64,000 nt of DNA from Thraustochytrium sp. TN22 (taxonomy: Eukaryota; Sar; Bigyra; Thraustochytrida; Thraustochytriidae), in NCBI GenBank assembly GCA_013306675.1, contig JABLUY010000062.1, positions 62,001 to 126,000 on the forward strand, read 5' to 3'. This document shows, piece by piece, positions 47,601 through 58,800 of the stretch. The notes under the pieces were generated by a model. The model saw only the letters and a program-made list of their open reading frames with translations. It was not told where the DNA came from and searched no databases. The position numbers and the translations under genes were made by a program. Position 1 is the first letter of the stretch, and each line of letters starts with the position of its first letter.

Positions 47601-48677
47601 CACGGCCGCTTCCGCGGGCGCCGCGGCCTCGCCGCCGAGCCCGACCGCCGATGGCGGGAGAGCCGCCTGCATCAAGGCGGATGATGGCCAGTTCTCCGCC
47701 TCGGCTTGCAACGCCGCGCCCAGTGGAGGCGAGTTCTGCGGCAGCGCCGGCGTTGTGCTCGTCACGGACGAGGCCGACTCGTAATCTAACGAGGCGCTCT
47801 CGTTGTCATCAGGCGACGCCGAGTAGTGCTTGCCGTCTCCGAGATCAAAGCGCACGTGCGGGTGGATACTGCCGTGAGCCTTGCTGCTGCTGCCAGCGCC
47901 CGTCTTGCGAATTGGCACGGGTTGCGCCACCGTAGCCGTCACTGGTGGCCGCCTGGGGCCGCCGCCGCTACTGCCGCCGCTCGTCTCGCGGACCAAGCCG
48001 GCCTGCAGCGCGCCTTCCTCGGAGGCCGCGGCGACCCGCGCAGTGGTAGGCGCCTCCGCCAGTGAAGGCTCCTCTGCCGCAGTTTGCTGCAGCTGCTGCT
48101 GCAGCTGCTCCTGCTGCTGCGGCGGCGGCGGCGAACTTTGATGGTCCTGCTGTTGCTGCTGTTGATCCTCGCCAGGTGGCATGGGCGGCGGCACGATGGC
48201 CGCGCCTGGCGCCGCCGGAGGCGGCACTGCGTCCTCCATGGAGGGCCAGGTCCCGGTCGTGCCCTGAGCGAACTCGGCGTCCGGGCCGGGCCCGAGGCGC
48301 GCCGAGGGCGACGATTCAGCCGTGGCGGCGCTCACGTCCTGCTCGTGCTGCTCCTCGTCGTAGTTGCCGATCTCGTCCATGACGGTCATTTCCCAGCCGT
48401 TGGGTACCAGCACGCGCGCGTGCGCCGCGATGGGCTCCCAGCCATGGAACTGCCCGCCGCTCATGATGACATACTTGTACGAGAGCGTGATGCCTCGCGG
48501 CAGGTTCACCGGCCTGCTCGTGCGCCAGATCGGGTACTCCTGCGGCGTGGTCACCAAGTCCAGCCCCCGGTTCGGGCTGAACGACCCCAGGTTCACCGAG
48601 TCGCCCGTGATGCGCACATTCTGCCCGATGTCCAGGTCCGCCTTGACCTTGAAGGTCACCCTCGTCAGGTTGGGCAT
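44604..48677 (-). CDS. CBM20-trehalose-6-phosphate synthase/phosphatase-like protein with altered active sites
   Basis: 1,357 residues from MPNLTRVTFKVKADL. The frame is open 64 codons upstream, but that part is Ala/Arg-rich. Residues 1-105 form a CBM20 starch-binding domain (NVRITGDSVNLGSFSP, YPIWRTS, GITLSYKYVIMSG). A long Ser/Gln/Pro-rich linker follows. The GT20 domain has IFLSREDFVDHYVRSCLMRF, FFLHTPFPTSEIFRTL, GKVVLVQHGLIMM and EGLNLRPLEYTFCH. The C-terminal HAD domain has SGNRAHVLRSAF, KKHTVELLPKGVDKG and GDDTSDEHMY, with a Gln-rich insert. Canonical catalytic motifs are changed: HDYHL is HNFPL (Asn586), VERLDYSKG is replaced by MDEMTRLQG, and DYDGT is DYAGT (Asp1015, Ala1017). This points to a plant class II-like regulatory TPS, perhaps attached to storage glucan. 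Activity cannot be judged from sequence alone. Confidence 0.9.
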   Translation of the reverse strand: MPNLTRVTFKVKADLDIGQNVRITGDSVNLGSFSPNRGLDLVTTPQEYPIWRTSRPVNLPRGITLSYKYVIMSGGQFHGWEPIAAHARVLVPNGWEMTVMDEIGNYDEEQHEQDVSAATAESSPSARLGPGPDAEFAQGTTGTWPSMEDAVPPPAAPGAAIVPPPMPPGEDQQQQQQDHQSSPPPPQQQEQLQQQLQQTAAEEPSLAEAPTTARVAAASEEGALQAGLVRETSGGSSGGGPRRPPVTATVAQPVPIRKTGAGSSSKAHGSIHPHVRFDLGDGKHYSASPDDNESASLDYESASSVTSTTPALPQNSPPLGAALQAEAENWPSSALMQAALPPSAVGLGGEAAAPAEAAVVPPKVEVKNRYRMFLVSFNLPVNVYYGGANAAHGERWTVEWNPESISRKSEGSVAYDHDVVWVGAVTPYVLRHDDPELAWRLKDEDRDEIRAKLEALDCVPIFLSREDFVDHYVRSCLMRFRDIFHNVLNVNLPREDKTRAQPSPAASTSGPASSATTTASGSGRRLNKRYTSGGSTASEASAAGEETPTRHDRWQGFLRTSNIFADVIMEHVMEHVSSRDLVWVHNFPLMLVPTLLRERAVAAGLSRSLQPKIVFFLHTPFPTSEIFRTLSVRNELLEGMLGADVVGFHTFDHARHFITSCKRFLGLQFHSQKGGRLVVDHMERAVLVAISHVGVERHLLDSAVLSQNGQDGAQAIREAHRGKTIIVAMDEMTRLQGVPLKLLAFERLLAECPRYRGKVVLVQHGLIMMNETLMRMADRAADDEIEAAGEMSGEMEIDVEAEAARALYGTERAVQEVKQLCERINRVYGPVVFFKEYAPHNWPGVEARAAIWAAADIMVCTPVMEGLNLRPLEYTFCHRDPAGVVIMSEFSAASRVLNGAIRVNCFDIKEVSRAMDNALCMTVEERNARRDRDCTYISNRSSAEWTRNILMDVELGVQGQINALTGFDKDILQGSEYHSVVSFENIVHEGFCHPLNMSELRRSYQRCEKRLFFLDYAGTLAPRELGNLAVKRDFLGVSKRKLSPRVIEIVKRLCSDERNIVFVISGNRAHVLRSAFQEILEDPTMRLGIVAHSGIMIRWGHLAMQGRKTGDPVSPALHTGTLGGAATPEAQFEHQDQQRQMQLQRQQRQERQEGSLPDELQDSDGWEFILPGVDKAWDSWMKAADVPSILEDYTWRTGGSAWTQTAVSASWQFRQADPEWGGMQAIKLENELKEAIAAVNIPVVVSRKKHTVELLPKGVDKGLAADHIFELLKEHLDFVPQFCFCVGDDTSDEHMYTAVLDFLGSQAEAERREGGTFSDTYTCTVGRKPTAAQYYVNKTEDVIDTLEHLVLPEEPSP

Positions 48678-48923
48678 CGCGCCCTCGCCGCTCGCCTGCG
48701 GCCGCCTTCCCTCCGCCTCGGCGCGCCGGCCCCGCCTCGCCTCGCCTCGCCTCGCCTCGCCGGCGACGCCTCGCCGGCGACGCGCCGCGACGCTTCCAGG
48801 CCCGACGCCGCCGACGACGCGCCCTGCGCAGGCCAGGCCAGGCCAGGCCAGCGCCGCCGCCGCCGCCAAAGAGGGAGCCGCGCCGCCGCCGCCCGCCGCC
48901 GCCGCCGCGCCCGCGCCGCGCCG

Positions 48924-48960
<37 letters not shown>

Positions 48961-49285
48961 GCGCGCCGCCGGCCGGGCGGGTTTGCTTGCTCGCGCGCGG
49001 CGCCTTGATCCAGCCGAGCCGGCTGATAGGCAGGCTGACGAGGCGCGGTCTCCCTCCTCTCCTTCCCCTTCCCCTCTCTCGCGCGCGCGCCCTCCTCTCG
49101 CGCCGCCTCTCTCCGCGGTCCGCGGCGGCGGCGCGGCGCGCGCGCGCGCAGACCGCGGCGGCGCGCGGCGGCGGCGGCGCGCGGGCGATGCGCGCGGCGG
49201 CGGCGGCGGGAGCGGCGGCGGCGCGTTTGAATTTTTGAACTGCGCGGCCGGCCGGCCGGGGTCGCGGCGGCGAGGCGGCGGGCAG
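48678..49285. promoter_or_regulatory. divergent GC-rich promoter region, TPS / transportin
   Basis: 608 bases between divergent starts. Contains a CGCCT pentamer repeat (about 48733-48765), a long GCC-repeat tract (about 48860-48965) and, about 45-60 bases before the transportin ATG, an AT island GTTTGAATTTTTGAAC (49226-49241). Confidence 0.6.
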
Positions 49286-52200
49286 ATGAGCATGGCGCGG
49301 CAGGCGGCCGCGCGCGGCGGCGCGGACGAGGCGGTGCGGCGGCTGGTGGTGGCGGCGCACGGGCTGTTCAACGGCGCCGGCGGCGAGACGCGGCGCAGGC
49401 AGTTCGACAGGTACCTGATGCAGTTCGTCAAGACCAAGGAGGCGTGGGCAGCGTGCTGCGAGGTGCTGAGGCTGGACCCCGCGCAGCTGGTGGCGCTGCA
49501 CGCGCCGGAGCTGGCGGGCGAGAAGGGAGGAGGAGAGCAGGCGTGGAGCACGGCGGTGCTGTTTGCGAGCCAGGCGCTGCAGGGCATGGCGAGGCGCTCG
49601 CGGCAGCTTGGTCAGGTCGCAGCGCTGGGCGAGGACGGCCTGCCGGAGCTGGAGGGCTTCCTGCGCGAGGCGCTGGCGGCCTTCGCGCGGCCGCCGCTGG
49701 CCGCGACGCCGGTCGCGGACCGCGTGCGGGCGCAGCTCTTCCTCGCGTACGGCGCGCTGGCGGTGCGCAGCTGGCCGCCCGAGACACTCGTGGACCGCAC
49801 CTCGGCCGCCTTTGAAGGCTTGGATCAACTACGCGCTCTGCGAGTCGTGGCCGAGCTGGCCGGCGAGGACGGCCTCTCGCTGGGACGCGAGCACAGAGAG
49901 CACCTCGACGCCGCGCTGCGCGCCGCCGCGCCCCGCATGCTGGACGAGCTTGCACGTCACTGCAGCGCGTCCAGCGCGCGCGACCCAGTGCAAGCCGCGG
50001 ACCTCAACACGGCGCTGCTGGCCTGCCTCAGTGCGTGGCTCGCACTCGACGCCATCGGCCTTGACCAGCTCGGGACCAGCCCCGTACTGGACTTCGTCTT
50101 CGACATGCTCGGCTTCCTTGGCGCGCAGCCCGCGGCGGGGCGCGCCTGGATGCAGCTCGTCACCACTGGGCTCGAGATCGTGCACCAGCTGGCCGCGCTC
50201 GCCACGCTCGACACGAGCCGGAGCCAGGCACGCGGAGTCCCTGCTGCTAGGACGGGCGGCGAAGGAACGGCCACTGCTCGCGCCGGGCTGCGCCGCCGCC
50301 TGCTGCGCTTTGACGCGCTGCTCTGCGTGGTGCGAGGCGCAAGCGGCCCCAACGGTGACCCCAAGCTGGCGGCCAACGCGTGCGCGAGCCTGGTCGGGGC
50401 GGCTGTGGCCCAGATATCGGCGCTCGGTGACCTGTGCGGCAGCTCCGGAGCCGTGTCGCCGCACGAGGTGGACGCTGGCATCGAAGCGGCGCTGGCAGCT
50501 GTAGCCGCCTGCATGTCCGCGAGCATGCCGATGGACGTGGTGAGCGCGACGCTGGAGTTCTGGCACGCCTGCGAGAAGGTGCAGACGGATCTAGCGCCGA
50601 TCCCCGGCGCCTCGTCTGCCGCACTGCGTAGTCTGCGGCAGCAGTCAGAGCGCGCCGTCGTGCAGTACTGCCGCGAGCTGATGGCCATACCTTCGGACGA
50701 AGTGTACGCCGGCGAATGGGACGAGCACGCGCGAGACGACTTCAAGGTGCTACGGCGCGACTTGCGCATGCTCTTGCGCCTCCTTTTTGCCACTTCTGAG
50801 GCGACTGCAAAGTTCGTCCACTGGGCCCGCGAGGAGCTGGAATCGCCGGCGGCCACATGGCGCAGCGTCGAGTCGGCACTTCACGCTGTGAGCGCGCTGG
50901 CGCAGTCGCTCGACTGCACGCACGAGGACATGCAAGCCATTCTGGAGCGCGTGTCGGCCCTCGTCTGCAGCGGCGAGGCCGTGCACGCGGCGCTGCTGCG
51001 CACCGTGGTTGTGCTTGCTGGCGCCATGAGTGGCCCGGCGCGAGGCGCGCCGGATCACCTGGTGCGCCAGCTGTACGAGTGCGCCCACGCGAGCCTCTAC
51101 GCGTCCGAGGAGGACGAGGTCTTTCCGATGCGCGAGGCCAAGGACCACGTTGGTGCCGTGGCGCTCGCCAAGCTGAGTGCCGCGCGGAGCTGCGCGCTCG
51201 TGCTGGCCGACTGCAGCCTACGTCAACCAGCGCTCCGCGGCAAGGCGCTCGTGCAGGACCTCGTTGACGTGTTCTCATGCTGCTGCGCACGCATCGACGC
51301 CGACCGCACGCGCTGTGGCGCCCGCATGGTGCCTAGCCCCATGCGGCCGGAGGCCGCCGCCGTGACGCTCTCGCTGCGGAGCGTGGACCTCCTTGTCCAA
51401 GCGCTTTCATATGCCGCCTTTCATTGTCTGTGCGTCGAGCCGGGCGCCGCCTCACTCATGGCGGCTATCGCGGAGCCTATTCTCAACCTGGTTCGGGAGA
51501 GCGTCCCGCGGCGCGCTGTGCAAGGCCTACACCTGAGTATGGTATTTCTAGGAAGCTCCGGCCGCATGCGCGAGGAGAGCGAGGATTCGGCTGGGGCTAG
51601 CCGCGCCCACGACGGCTTTGTTCGCGCCATGCTCCCAAGCTTCACGCTGGCGCGCAGTCTCCTGGGCGCCAAGGAGTTGCACGAGGACGAGGACCTGCTG
51701 AATGCGGTCTTCTCGTTTCTCGCTGTCTTCTGCGCAGCCGCGCTTCCGGCGCACGCGGGTGATCTGCTCGTCGCCGTGCAAGACGCTCGCGCGGTGATCG
51801 CTCTGGGTACCGGCGCCGTGGCGACGGTGCGAGCGCTCGAACTTCTCGTGGCGCTCCTGCAGCAGTCCTCCGGGGCAGCCATCGCCTCAGAACACGCGCT
51901 GCGCCTTGGTCTCCTGGACTGCATTGCGGAGCTGCAGCAAGTGGCTTTGCGGGCTGGCGTCCTCGAACTGGAGCGCGCAGATCCGGCTGGGCTGCGACTG
52001 GTTCTTCAGCTTACACGGACTGCGCTCGCGGGCGCCGCGGCGGAAGACCAGCCGCCCCCGCCTGCGCGAGTCCAGGAGCGTATCGCTTCGCTCGAGCAGC
52101 AGGGTATCTCCATCGTTGTGGCCGTGCTGTGCGACTCCGGCGTTGAGATCGAGGACCAAGATCTTGCGTTAGAGGTCCTGCAGATTGTCCGGGTGCTGAT

Positions 52201-52687
52201 TCGAGGCGACTGTCGCGAAGACGTGGACGTCTTTCTTCAGCCGCCATTCCCAGGTATGCCAGCCTGGCTGCAAGCGATCCGTGACGCCGTCATGATGCGG
52301 CAGGGGACGGCTTTGACGCGCAGCCTGCTGCTCGGCGGTGGCGGCCGCATGCCAGCTTGGGCGATCGACCGCATCGCGCTGAGCCTGCGCACCGTGCTGG
52401 GCCAGTACCCTGGCGCAGCGCCAGCGTGGACCGAGGAGGCGCTTCGGGACCCGCACGTGCCCCGCAAGGGGGCGAACCCCACGCTGAAGCGAGTCTTTCT
52501 CGAGAAGCTCGGCGAAGTTCGCAACGTCGCGCTCTTCAAGCGGCATCTTAAGCAGGTCTGTGGCGGCAAGCGCAAGGGCGCGCAGACCCAGCGTCCGCGC
52601 GAGGACAATATCGACAGTCAGGTTCGCAATGCCTTCGTCACTGCGATTGACAAGAGCAGAGGCGGGCCTGCAAACGGCGGCAGTTGA
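49286..52687 (+). CDS. transportin-3/importin-13-like karyopherin beta
   Basis: 1,133 residues of helical, HEAT-like sequence. Transportin-3 (yeast Mtr10, plant MOS14) imports SR splicing factors and related cargo with Ran-GTP. The N-terminus follows the family plan: a helix pair with RRQFDRYLMQFVKTKEAWAA, then STAVLFASQALQGMARR and FLAYGALAVRS. The C-terminus ends FKRHLKQVCGGKRKG, like the FCGGKKK ending of plant relatives. The middle lacks sharp motifs, as is normal for karyopherins. The start is the ATG at MSMARQAAARGG, and upstream open sequence is GC-repeat leader. Length slightly exceeds the roughly 920-1,000 typical of the family because of Ala/Ser-rich loops. Importin-13 is the main alternative. 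Confidence 0.72.
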   Translation: MSMARQAAARGGADEAVRRLVVAAHGLFNGAGGETRRRQFDRYLMQFVKTKEAWAACCEVLRLDPAQLVALHAPELAGEKGGGEQAWSTAVLFASQALQGMARRSRQLGQVAALGEDGLPELEGFLREALAAFARPPLAATPVADRVRAQLFLAYGALAVRSWPPETLVDRTSAAFEGLDQLRALRVVAELAGEDGLSLGREHREHLDAALRAAAPRMLDELARHCSASSARDPVQAADLNTALLACLSAWLALDAIGLDQLGTSPVLDFVFDMLGFLGAQPAAGRAWMQLVTTGLEIVHQLAALATLDTSRSQARGVPAARTGGEGTATARAGLRRRLLRFDALLCVVRGASGPNGDPKLAANACASLVGAAVAQISALGDLCGSSGAVSPHEVDAGIEAALAAVAACMSASMPMDVVSATLEFWHACEKVQTDLAPIPGASSAALRSLRQQSERAVVQYCRELMAIPSDEVYAGEWDEHARDDFKVLRRDLRMLLRLLFATSEATAKFVHWAREELESPAATWRSVESALHAVSALAQSLDCTHEDMQAILERVSALVCSGEAVHAALLRTVVVLAGAMSGPARGAPDHLVRQLYECAHASLYASEEDEVFPMREAKDHVGAVALAKLSAARSCALVLADCSLRQPALRGKALVQDLVDVFSCCCARIDADRTRCGARMVPSPMRPEAAAVTLSLRSVDLLVQALSYAAFHCLCVEPGAASLMAAIAEPILNLVRESVPRRAVQGLHLSMVFLGSSGRMREESEDSAGASRAHDGFVRAMLPSFTLARSLLGAKELHEDEDLLNAVFSFLAVFCAAALPAHAGDLLVAVQDARAVIALGTGAVATVRALELLVALLQQSSGAAIASEHALRLGLLDCIAELQQVALRAGVLELERADPAGLRLVLQLTRTALAGAAAEDQPPPPARVQERIASLEQQGISIVVAVLCDSGVEIEDQDLALEVLQIVRVLIRGDCREDVDVFLQPPFPGMPAWLQAIRDAVMMRQGTALTRSLLLGGGGRMPAWAIDRIALSLRTVLGQYPGAAPAWTEEALRDPHVPRKGANPTLKRVFLEKLGEVRNVALFKRHLKQVCGGKRKGAQTQRPREDNIDSQVRNAFVTAIDKSRGGPANGGS

Positions 52688-52838
52688 TGTCCGGGAATGA
52701 CAGAGCGGAAGATGAACGAACAAAATGTGAAACTGAAATGGTTCTGCCATGGCGCATATTTTGCGCGTGAGAGCCGTCGCGGGGAAGGCCAGGCACCTGG
52801 GGGGACCACATACACAAACAGAGACATGCGCGCGCACA

Positions 52839-55800
52839 TCAAACGCCAGCCTCGAGCAGGTCAGCGGCGAACTCGAAGAGAACCATGTTGTCGTTCCCCT
52901 CGTCCTTCTTGTCACGCTTGTGCTTGTCGAACATGAAGCCCTCGAGCCTGCCCTTGTGCTTCTTGGGCTTGAAGCTGCCGTTCTTGTCGGCCTCAAAGTT
53001 GCTTTCATCGTCATCGCCGTCCATGTCATCGGCAACGTTGAGCGAGGCGGCGTCGGCGTCTGGTTCGTTATGACCGAACTTGATGATGAGGTAGGGAAAG
53101 AGCGCGAAGCGCAGGAAGAAGATCATCGGCTCGGCAACGAGGTAGCCGAGGAGGACTCCAGTGGCGGCGGTGCCGAGCCAAATAAGGATGACCTCATTCT
53201 CTGGCTCGCCGGCGCCAACGCGGTCGGCACGCGTGAGCACAAAGCGCGTCACGTAGTACGCGCAGAAGCCGTAAAAGGCGAAGATGATGAGCCAGGCGAC
53301 GTAGTTGAAGGCAGCGCCGAGGAGCGGGCGCCGCGGCTTGCCCACGATTTGCGGCTCGTCAGCCATGAGCGCCGAGACGCGCATGAGCGCGTTTTTCTGC
53401 TTGCGCACGCGCCGGATGCGCGCCACGGCCTCCTCCGTGCGCAGCTCTCTCCAGGCAGCGTTCGCATCGCGCGTGCGCCGAAGCAGCGTCACTTTCGCCT
53501 CGTGCAGGACGTGCTGCTCGGCAGCCAGGCGCTCCTGGAGCTCGCTCTCCGATGGCGTGGCGCCCTCGAGATCGCCCCCCGCAGACACGACGACCGCGTC
53601 CGAGACGTCCGCGCTCCGCGTCGCAGAGGCGCGCTTGGCAGCGCGAATCTGGGTGCGCAGTGCCGCAACGCGGGTCCGTGACTGAAAGACGCGACTGTAC
53701 GCGATCAGAAGCGCCACCTCGGTCTCTTGGTTGGGCTGCTCGTCGATGCGCGCGAGCGCGCGGAAGGCGTTGCTCACGCGCGACCCGCTCGAGTCCTCCC
53801 GCAGCGCCGAGGTGCGAAAGAGCGTCTTCACCACGAAGCGCACCGGCAGCGACACGAAGAGCGAGCACATGAGGATGGTGCCCACCAAAAAGCCGGCCGA
53901 GATGTCGTCCGCCGTCTTGAGCTCGAAGAAGATGGCCGCGGCCAGCGCGTTGCCCATGCAGATGCCGACAAAGACCGATACGCGCTGCGCGCGGCTAAAG
54001 TGCGCGTCGTACTTGATGAGGCCAAGCAGACTGTGCTCGTACAGCACGGCGAGCGCGAAGTTCTTGCACAGCGAGCGCCGGAAGAGGGGGCGCGGCGGAG
54101 GCGCCGGCTGCGCCGTGATGTGCTTGTACGACTCGAGGTCCGTCACGCGCTTCTGCTCCTCGACCATGGCCTTCAGGTTTTCGAAGAATCGCCGCTGCTG
54201 CGAACGCGCCTGCAGACGCCGCATGAGCATCATGCCGATGGCGCCCTTCTGGATCGAGTCGGCATCCAGGCGGTCGCGGCGGTTCGCCCACGACACACCC
54301 AGAAGCCAGATTACGAGGAGGGACGGGAAGAGCACACCGAGGATGAGCAGCGCCAGCGAGGTGACCGTGGTGATGGGATCCGAGAAAGTGTCGCGCACGT
54401 CATCTGTGAAAGCCTGCCATACCGCGTAGTCAGACGCGTGGTTGCACTCGCACGAGACAGAGCTCTCCGGGTCCGACTGGTTGCCCGAGAGAACGCAGCC
54501 GGCCGAAGACCAGTTGCCGGCCACGGGGTCGAAGTAGCCGCACACCAGCTCCGTTGCGTTCGCCACGTCGGCACAGAGGTCCGCGTCCAACACCGAGGAT
54601 CGGGGGAGCTGGATCGTAATGGAATTCTCCAGCCCGCTCGGCTCGAACTTGCGGGAGGCGTCGTCCGAGCTGACGAAGTCCAGGCTCACCACGTCGGTAA
54701 TCTCCGTGAGCGGGCCCGTGTACTGCACGGTCTCCGCCGTCAGATTGCAATCCTCGCCGCCGCCCTCGGCGTCCAGCAGGGTAAGCTCCATCACCAACTC
54801 GCAGCGAATGTTGAAGCTGTACGAGACGGCAATGAGGTCCACCGTGGAAGGTTCCGCATCGCCAAAGTCGATGTTGTTCAGCACGCCGGCTGGCAGCACG
54901 AAGGAGCCCCGCGAGGTGCTCGTGGCGTTGCGGCTGGAGCTGGCGGTGACCTTGGAGTTCTGCTTGGCGGCCGGCAGGCCAATCTCGGACAGGCCGTCGC
55001 CTCCCTCGCTGCCGGACCCGAGCGCCTCGGGGCTCTCGCGCGCCGTAGCCAGCTGGACTCCGGACGACTGGAACTGGCGAGCGGAGGCGCCCTCGGCATA
55101 GTTGCGCAGCGACAGCAGCGCCAGCTCCTGAATTGTCTCACGCGCCTGCAGCACGACCTCACACGAGTCCTGCTCCGCCTGTAGGCGACGCCGGCCTGAG
55201 AGGCGGCGCGCCGAGCTCTCGAGCGCCTCGCGCGCCGCGTCCAAGATGCGAGTCAGGCTCTCCAGCGTGTTGTCCTGCACAGAGGTGGGCAGCAGGCCAA
55301 GCGCTGTCGGGTCGTCCTCGTCGCGCGTCTGGGCAGTGATGACATCCGCGGCCTGGTCAATGAAGCGGCGCAGCAGGCCCACGCTGCGGTTCTGGAAGCT
55401 CGAGTCAATGCCGCTCGGGTCCGTGCTCACGAGCGTCAGCAGCACGTTGACTTGCAGCGCGAGGACGGACGGGTCCTCGAGCTCGCTCGAGTCCACCGAG
55501 TCGAGGAAGTCGAGCGCCGTATTGCGCGCCGAGGATGCCCAGGTCTGCAGCGACGTCGAGTCAGCGACGCCGGCGGCCGAGTTGACGATGGACGTGAAGC
55601 AGAGCGTGGCCCGGAGCTGGTCCTCGAGCTGGCCTCCCTCGGCCGTCACAGTGGAAATCTCATCCGTGAAGCTCGGTGGGCTCCAGAGCGGGCTCGCGAT
55701 CGGGTTCTGCAGGGTGATGGCGATAAAGTTGATGCGCTGGCTCTCCGCGCCCAGTGCGTCCTTGGCAACAGCAGTCACGTAGAGGATGCCGGTGCTGTTC

Positions 55801-58800
55801 ACCGCGAGCGCCGCGGTCGGCAGCTCCAAAGAGGTGCGCAGCGTCGGGCTTGAGCTGAAGCGACCCAGCGAGTACAGGTTCTCGGGAGCTACGGGGAAGG
55901 TGGTCGGCTCCTCGAAGGTGTACTCGAACGCATAGGTGAGCGGCGCGTCGTCGTCGCTGAAGGCGGTTGCCACCAGCGTAAATTCCGTCTGGTACGCAAA
56001 GCCCGAGGTAACCGCCGCGCTCACGTAGCCGCTCGTGGGCGGCTTGTTCACCGTGAAGGAGACCTGCGCGAAAGGGTGGTTACCCGCCGAGCAGGTCTGC
56101 TGCGCGGTGAGGCGGAAGGTGTACACGACGCCGGGCGTGAGCGAGGCTGGCTTGAGCGCGAGCGAGGGGCGCGTGATGGTGTCGGCGAACCGGGCAGCAG
56201 ACTCCACGGACGTGGCGTTCGTAAGCGGGTCGGTCACTACGCGGTCCCAGCGCAGCTGGACGCCGGTCGTGACGCCGGCCTGGTAACCCTCCACGGTGCC
56301 CTTGAGCACCACTCCGGCGCTCGTCAGCGTCAGCACCGGGTCCACCGGCGCGATGGAGACGCGCGGGGTAATGGTGCACGAGACTGAAAGCGCCGGTCGC
56401 ACGTCGATGGTGATCCACGAGCTGTACTGCACGGAGTTGACTCGAATGCGGAACTGGTAGCTGACCGAGCTGACCATAGCGTTGGCCGGAATATCCAGCA
56501 TAAAGGTGTTGGTCGGCAGCGAGATGCCACACGCCGTGTTGTCGGACCGCTTGCAGAACCACTCGACCGTGGGCGCGCTAGAGAAGGGGGTGGTCGCCGC
56601 GGCAGACCCAGGCTTCTTGCCGAAGACCGAGTCGCACCCAAGGGCCGCGGCTGGGTCGCAGCTTGCCGTGAAGTTGACGCGCACCGCTTCATTCGCGTAC
56701 GCGGCGCGGTACGTGCCAGCGCGCGTGACGAGGACGTATGCGGGTGCCGTGACGACGAGCGTGATCGTGTCGCTGGCAGCGATGGACGGATCTCCCACCA
56801 CGCTCGTTGTCACGCGGAGGTTGTACGTGCCTGGCGTGAAAGCGTTAGGCGCTAGCTGCAGGTACGAGGAGGTGCTAGCAGGCTTGAGCACCCTCGAGTA
56901 CGTGGAGTCTGTGGCCAATTTGGACTCCCAGACGAACTGGTACGTGGTGGTGGCGGACGGCGCGCACAGGAAGCGGTTCGAAGCGTCTAGCTTGAGCGTT
57001 GTGAGGCCCTGGGTTGAGCTCACGGAGCGCGCCCCGTTCACGAGGATGGTCGGAACGTCGCTCACCGCGACCGAGAACGTGAGTGAGGCCACCGCAGAGG
57101 TGACCCCGAGCCAGTTCACGGCGGTTGCGTCGGCGCGGTAGTTACCGCCGGCAACGATGCTGGCTGAGGAAAAGGGAATCGTGAAAAGCGGGTTGGTGGG
57201 GTCTGTGAGCGTAATGCTGACCGGGGTGCCAGAGTCCGTGTCCTCGATGAGGATTGTCCAAATCACCGCGCGACCCAAAGCGCCGCTCTCCACGGTGCCA
57301 AGGATGGAGACGAGGTCCTCGCAAGGTGACACCACGGCAGGGCCCTCGAGGGAAATGACTGGCTGCGGGATCTCCGTCAGGGTCCACTCCACAAGCACCG
57401 CGCCAGTGGCCTCGCCAGAGTTCTCCACGCCGGCCGCCATGATGCCATTGCCGGAGATGAAGATGATCTGATCCCCGATGGCAATGGTGCTCGTGGCAGG
57501 AACCAGCACGAGGAGCACGGTGCTGGACGCCCAGGAGCACGTCAGCCCGGGCATCGTGGCCCCGTTCACGGTGAAGAGGCTGTCGCAGGCCGCCGTGAGC
57601 GCTGTAGCCCCGCCGAGGCTCTCGTCTGTGTCCATGTCGAAGGTGATCTCGATCGCGTCGCCCGCCTCCGTGAAGGCCGCGCTCGTGGCGAGGGGCGACA
57701 CAAGTCCCCCAAGAATCCCCGGAACCTCAGTCGAGCGCGGCACGACGTCTTCAAAGACGAGAAGTGCGGACCCGTCGGAGGAGTTCTGGGTCATCAGGGA
57801 GTTGGCCCACACGTAGCCGGTCCCGTCGGTTCCAGTCTTGCCGCAGTCAACGACGGTCGATCCCAAGTTGCTGCACTGAGACGCGAAAGTCGCCTCGCAT
57901 GTGCAACTCAGATAGCCCAGCGCGCTTGTATAGTAGAGGCAGTCGTCCACACAGGTGTCATAGTTGCGCGGGAAGTAGACAGTGCTCGAGTTGCCAGCGG
58001 AGTCCGTTACATACTGCGTCGTCTCCGAGTATGCGTTGCAGGCGTCGTAGCTAAGAGGGACGGAGCAGGTCCCATTAAAGGGCTGCGAAACGCTGCCAGA
58101 GGCGGCGTAGTCCGACAAAGTGGTCGCGCTGATATTTCCCATGCTGTTCGAGCAGTTGTATGGCGTGGAGACGCGAGACTCATGCGGGAGCCTGTCCGGG
58201 TTGGTCGCGCAGCATGAATGGAACAAGCCCTCGTAGTAGGCGTACGGATAGGTCGCCGGGCACTCGAGCACATTTAGCACCGCTGAAACCGTGGTCGAAG
58301 CCCCAATCCCCAGACCATTAAAAGTGGGATCGTAGCTGCACGTCAGCTGGTCGGTGCAGCTGGTCGTAACCTGGTAACAGACGCCCATGCAGTTTTGCTC
58401 GCAATGTGTCAGGGCGTCCATAAAGATGTTCGTGTACGCTTCCACGAGGATGTCCGGATAATAGATCGAGTCGACAGTCAAATTGGACGTAAGGTCGTCG
58501 CCGGGAGCGGTGATGCAAACGGCCTTGTCGCACACACGCTGCTCGTTTGTAAAGTCCAGCGGCTGGAACCAGGGCAGCTCGCCGCAGGTGGTGGCATAGC
58601 CCGAGCTCGAACCGCCATAACTTAGGGTGCACTGCGTCTCGGGAGACATGGCGTAGTAGCCGGAAGAAAAGTACTGAAAACAGTCCTCGACGGAAACCTG
58701 ATCGCACGGCAGAGTCGAGTTGTCGGTAAAGCTGCAGGTATACTCACCGGGATTGAAGAGGTTGTCGAAGTTTTCGAGGAATTGCGGCATGCAGGCGAGC

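Noticed and set aside
53727-55184. 485-codon plus-strand frame opposite the REJ/GPS gene
   Set aside because: Overlaps the membrane and GPS region of the minus-strand gene. Composition is Arg/His/Val-rich without motifs.
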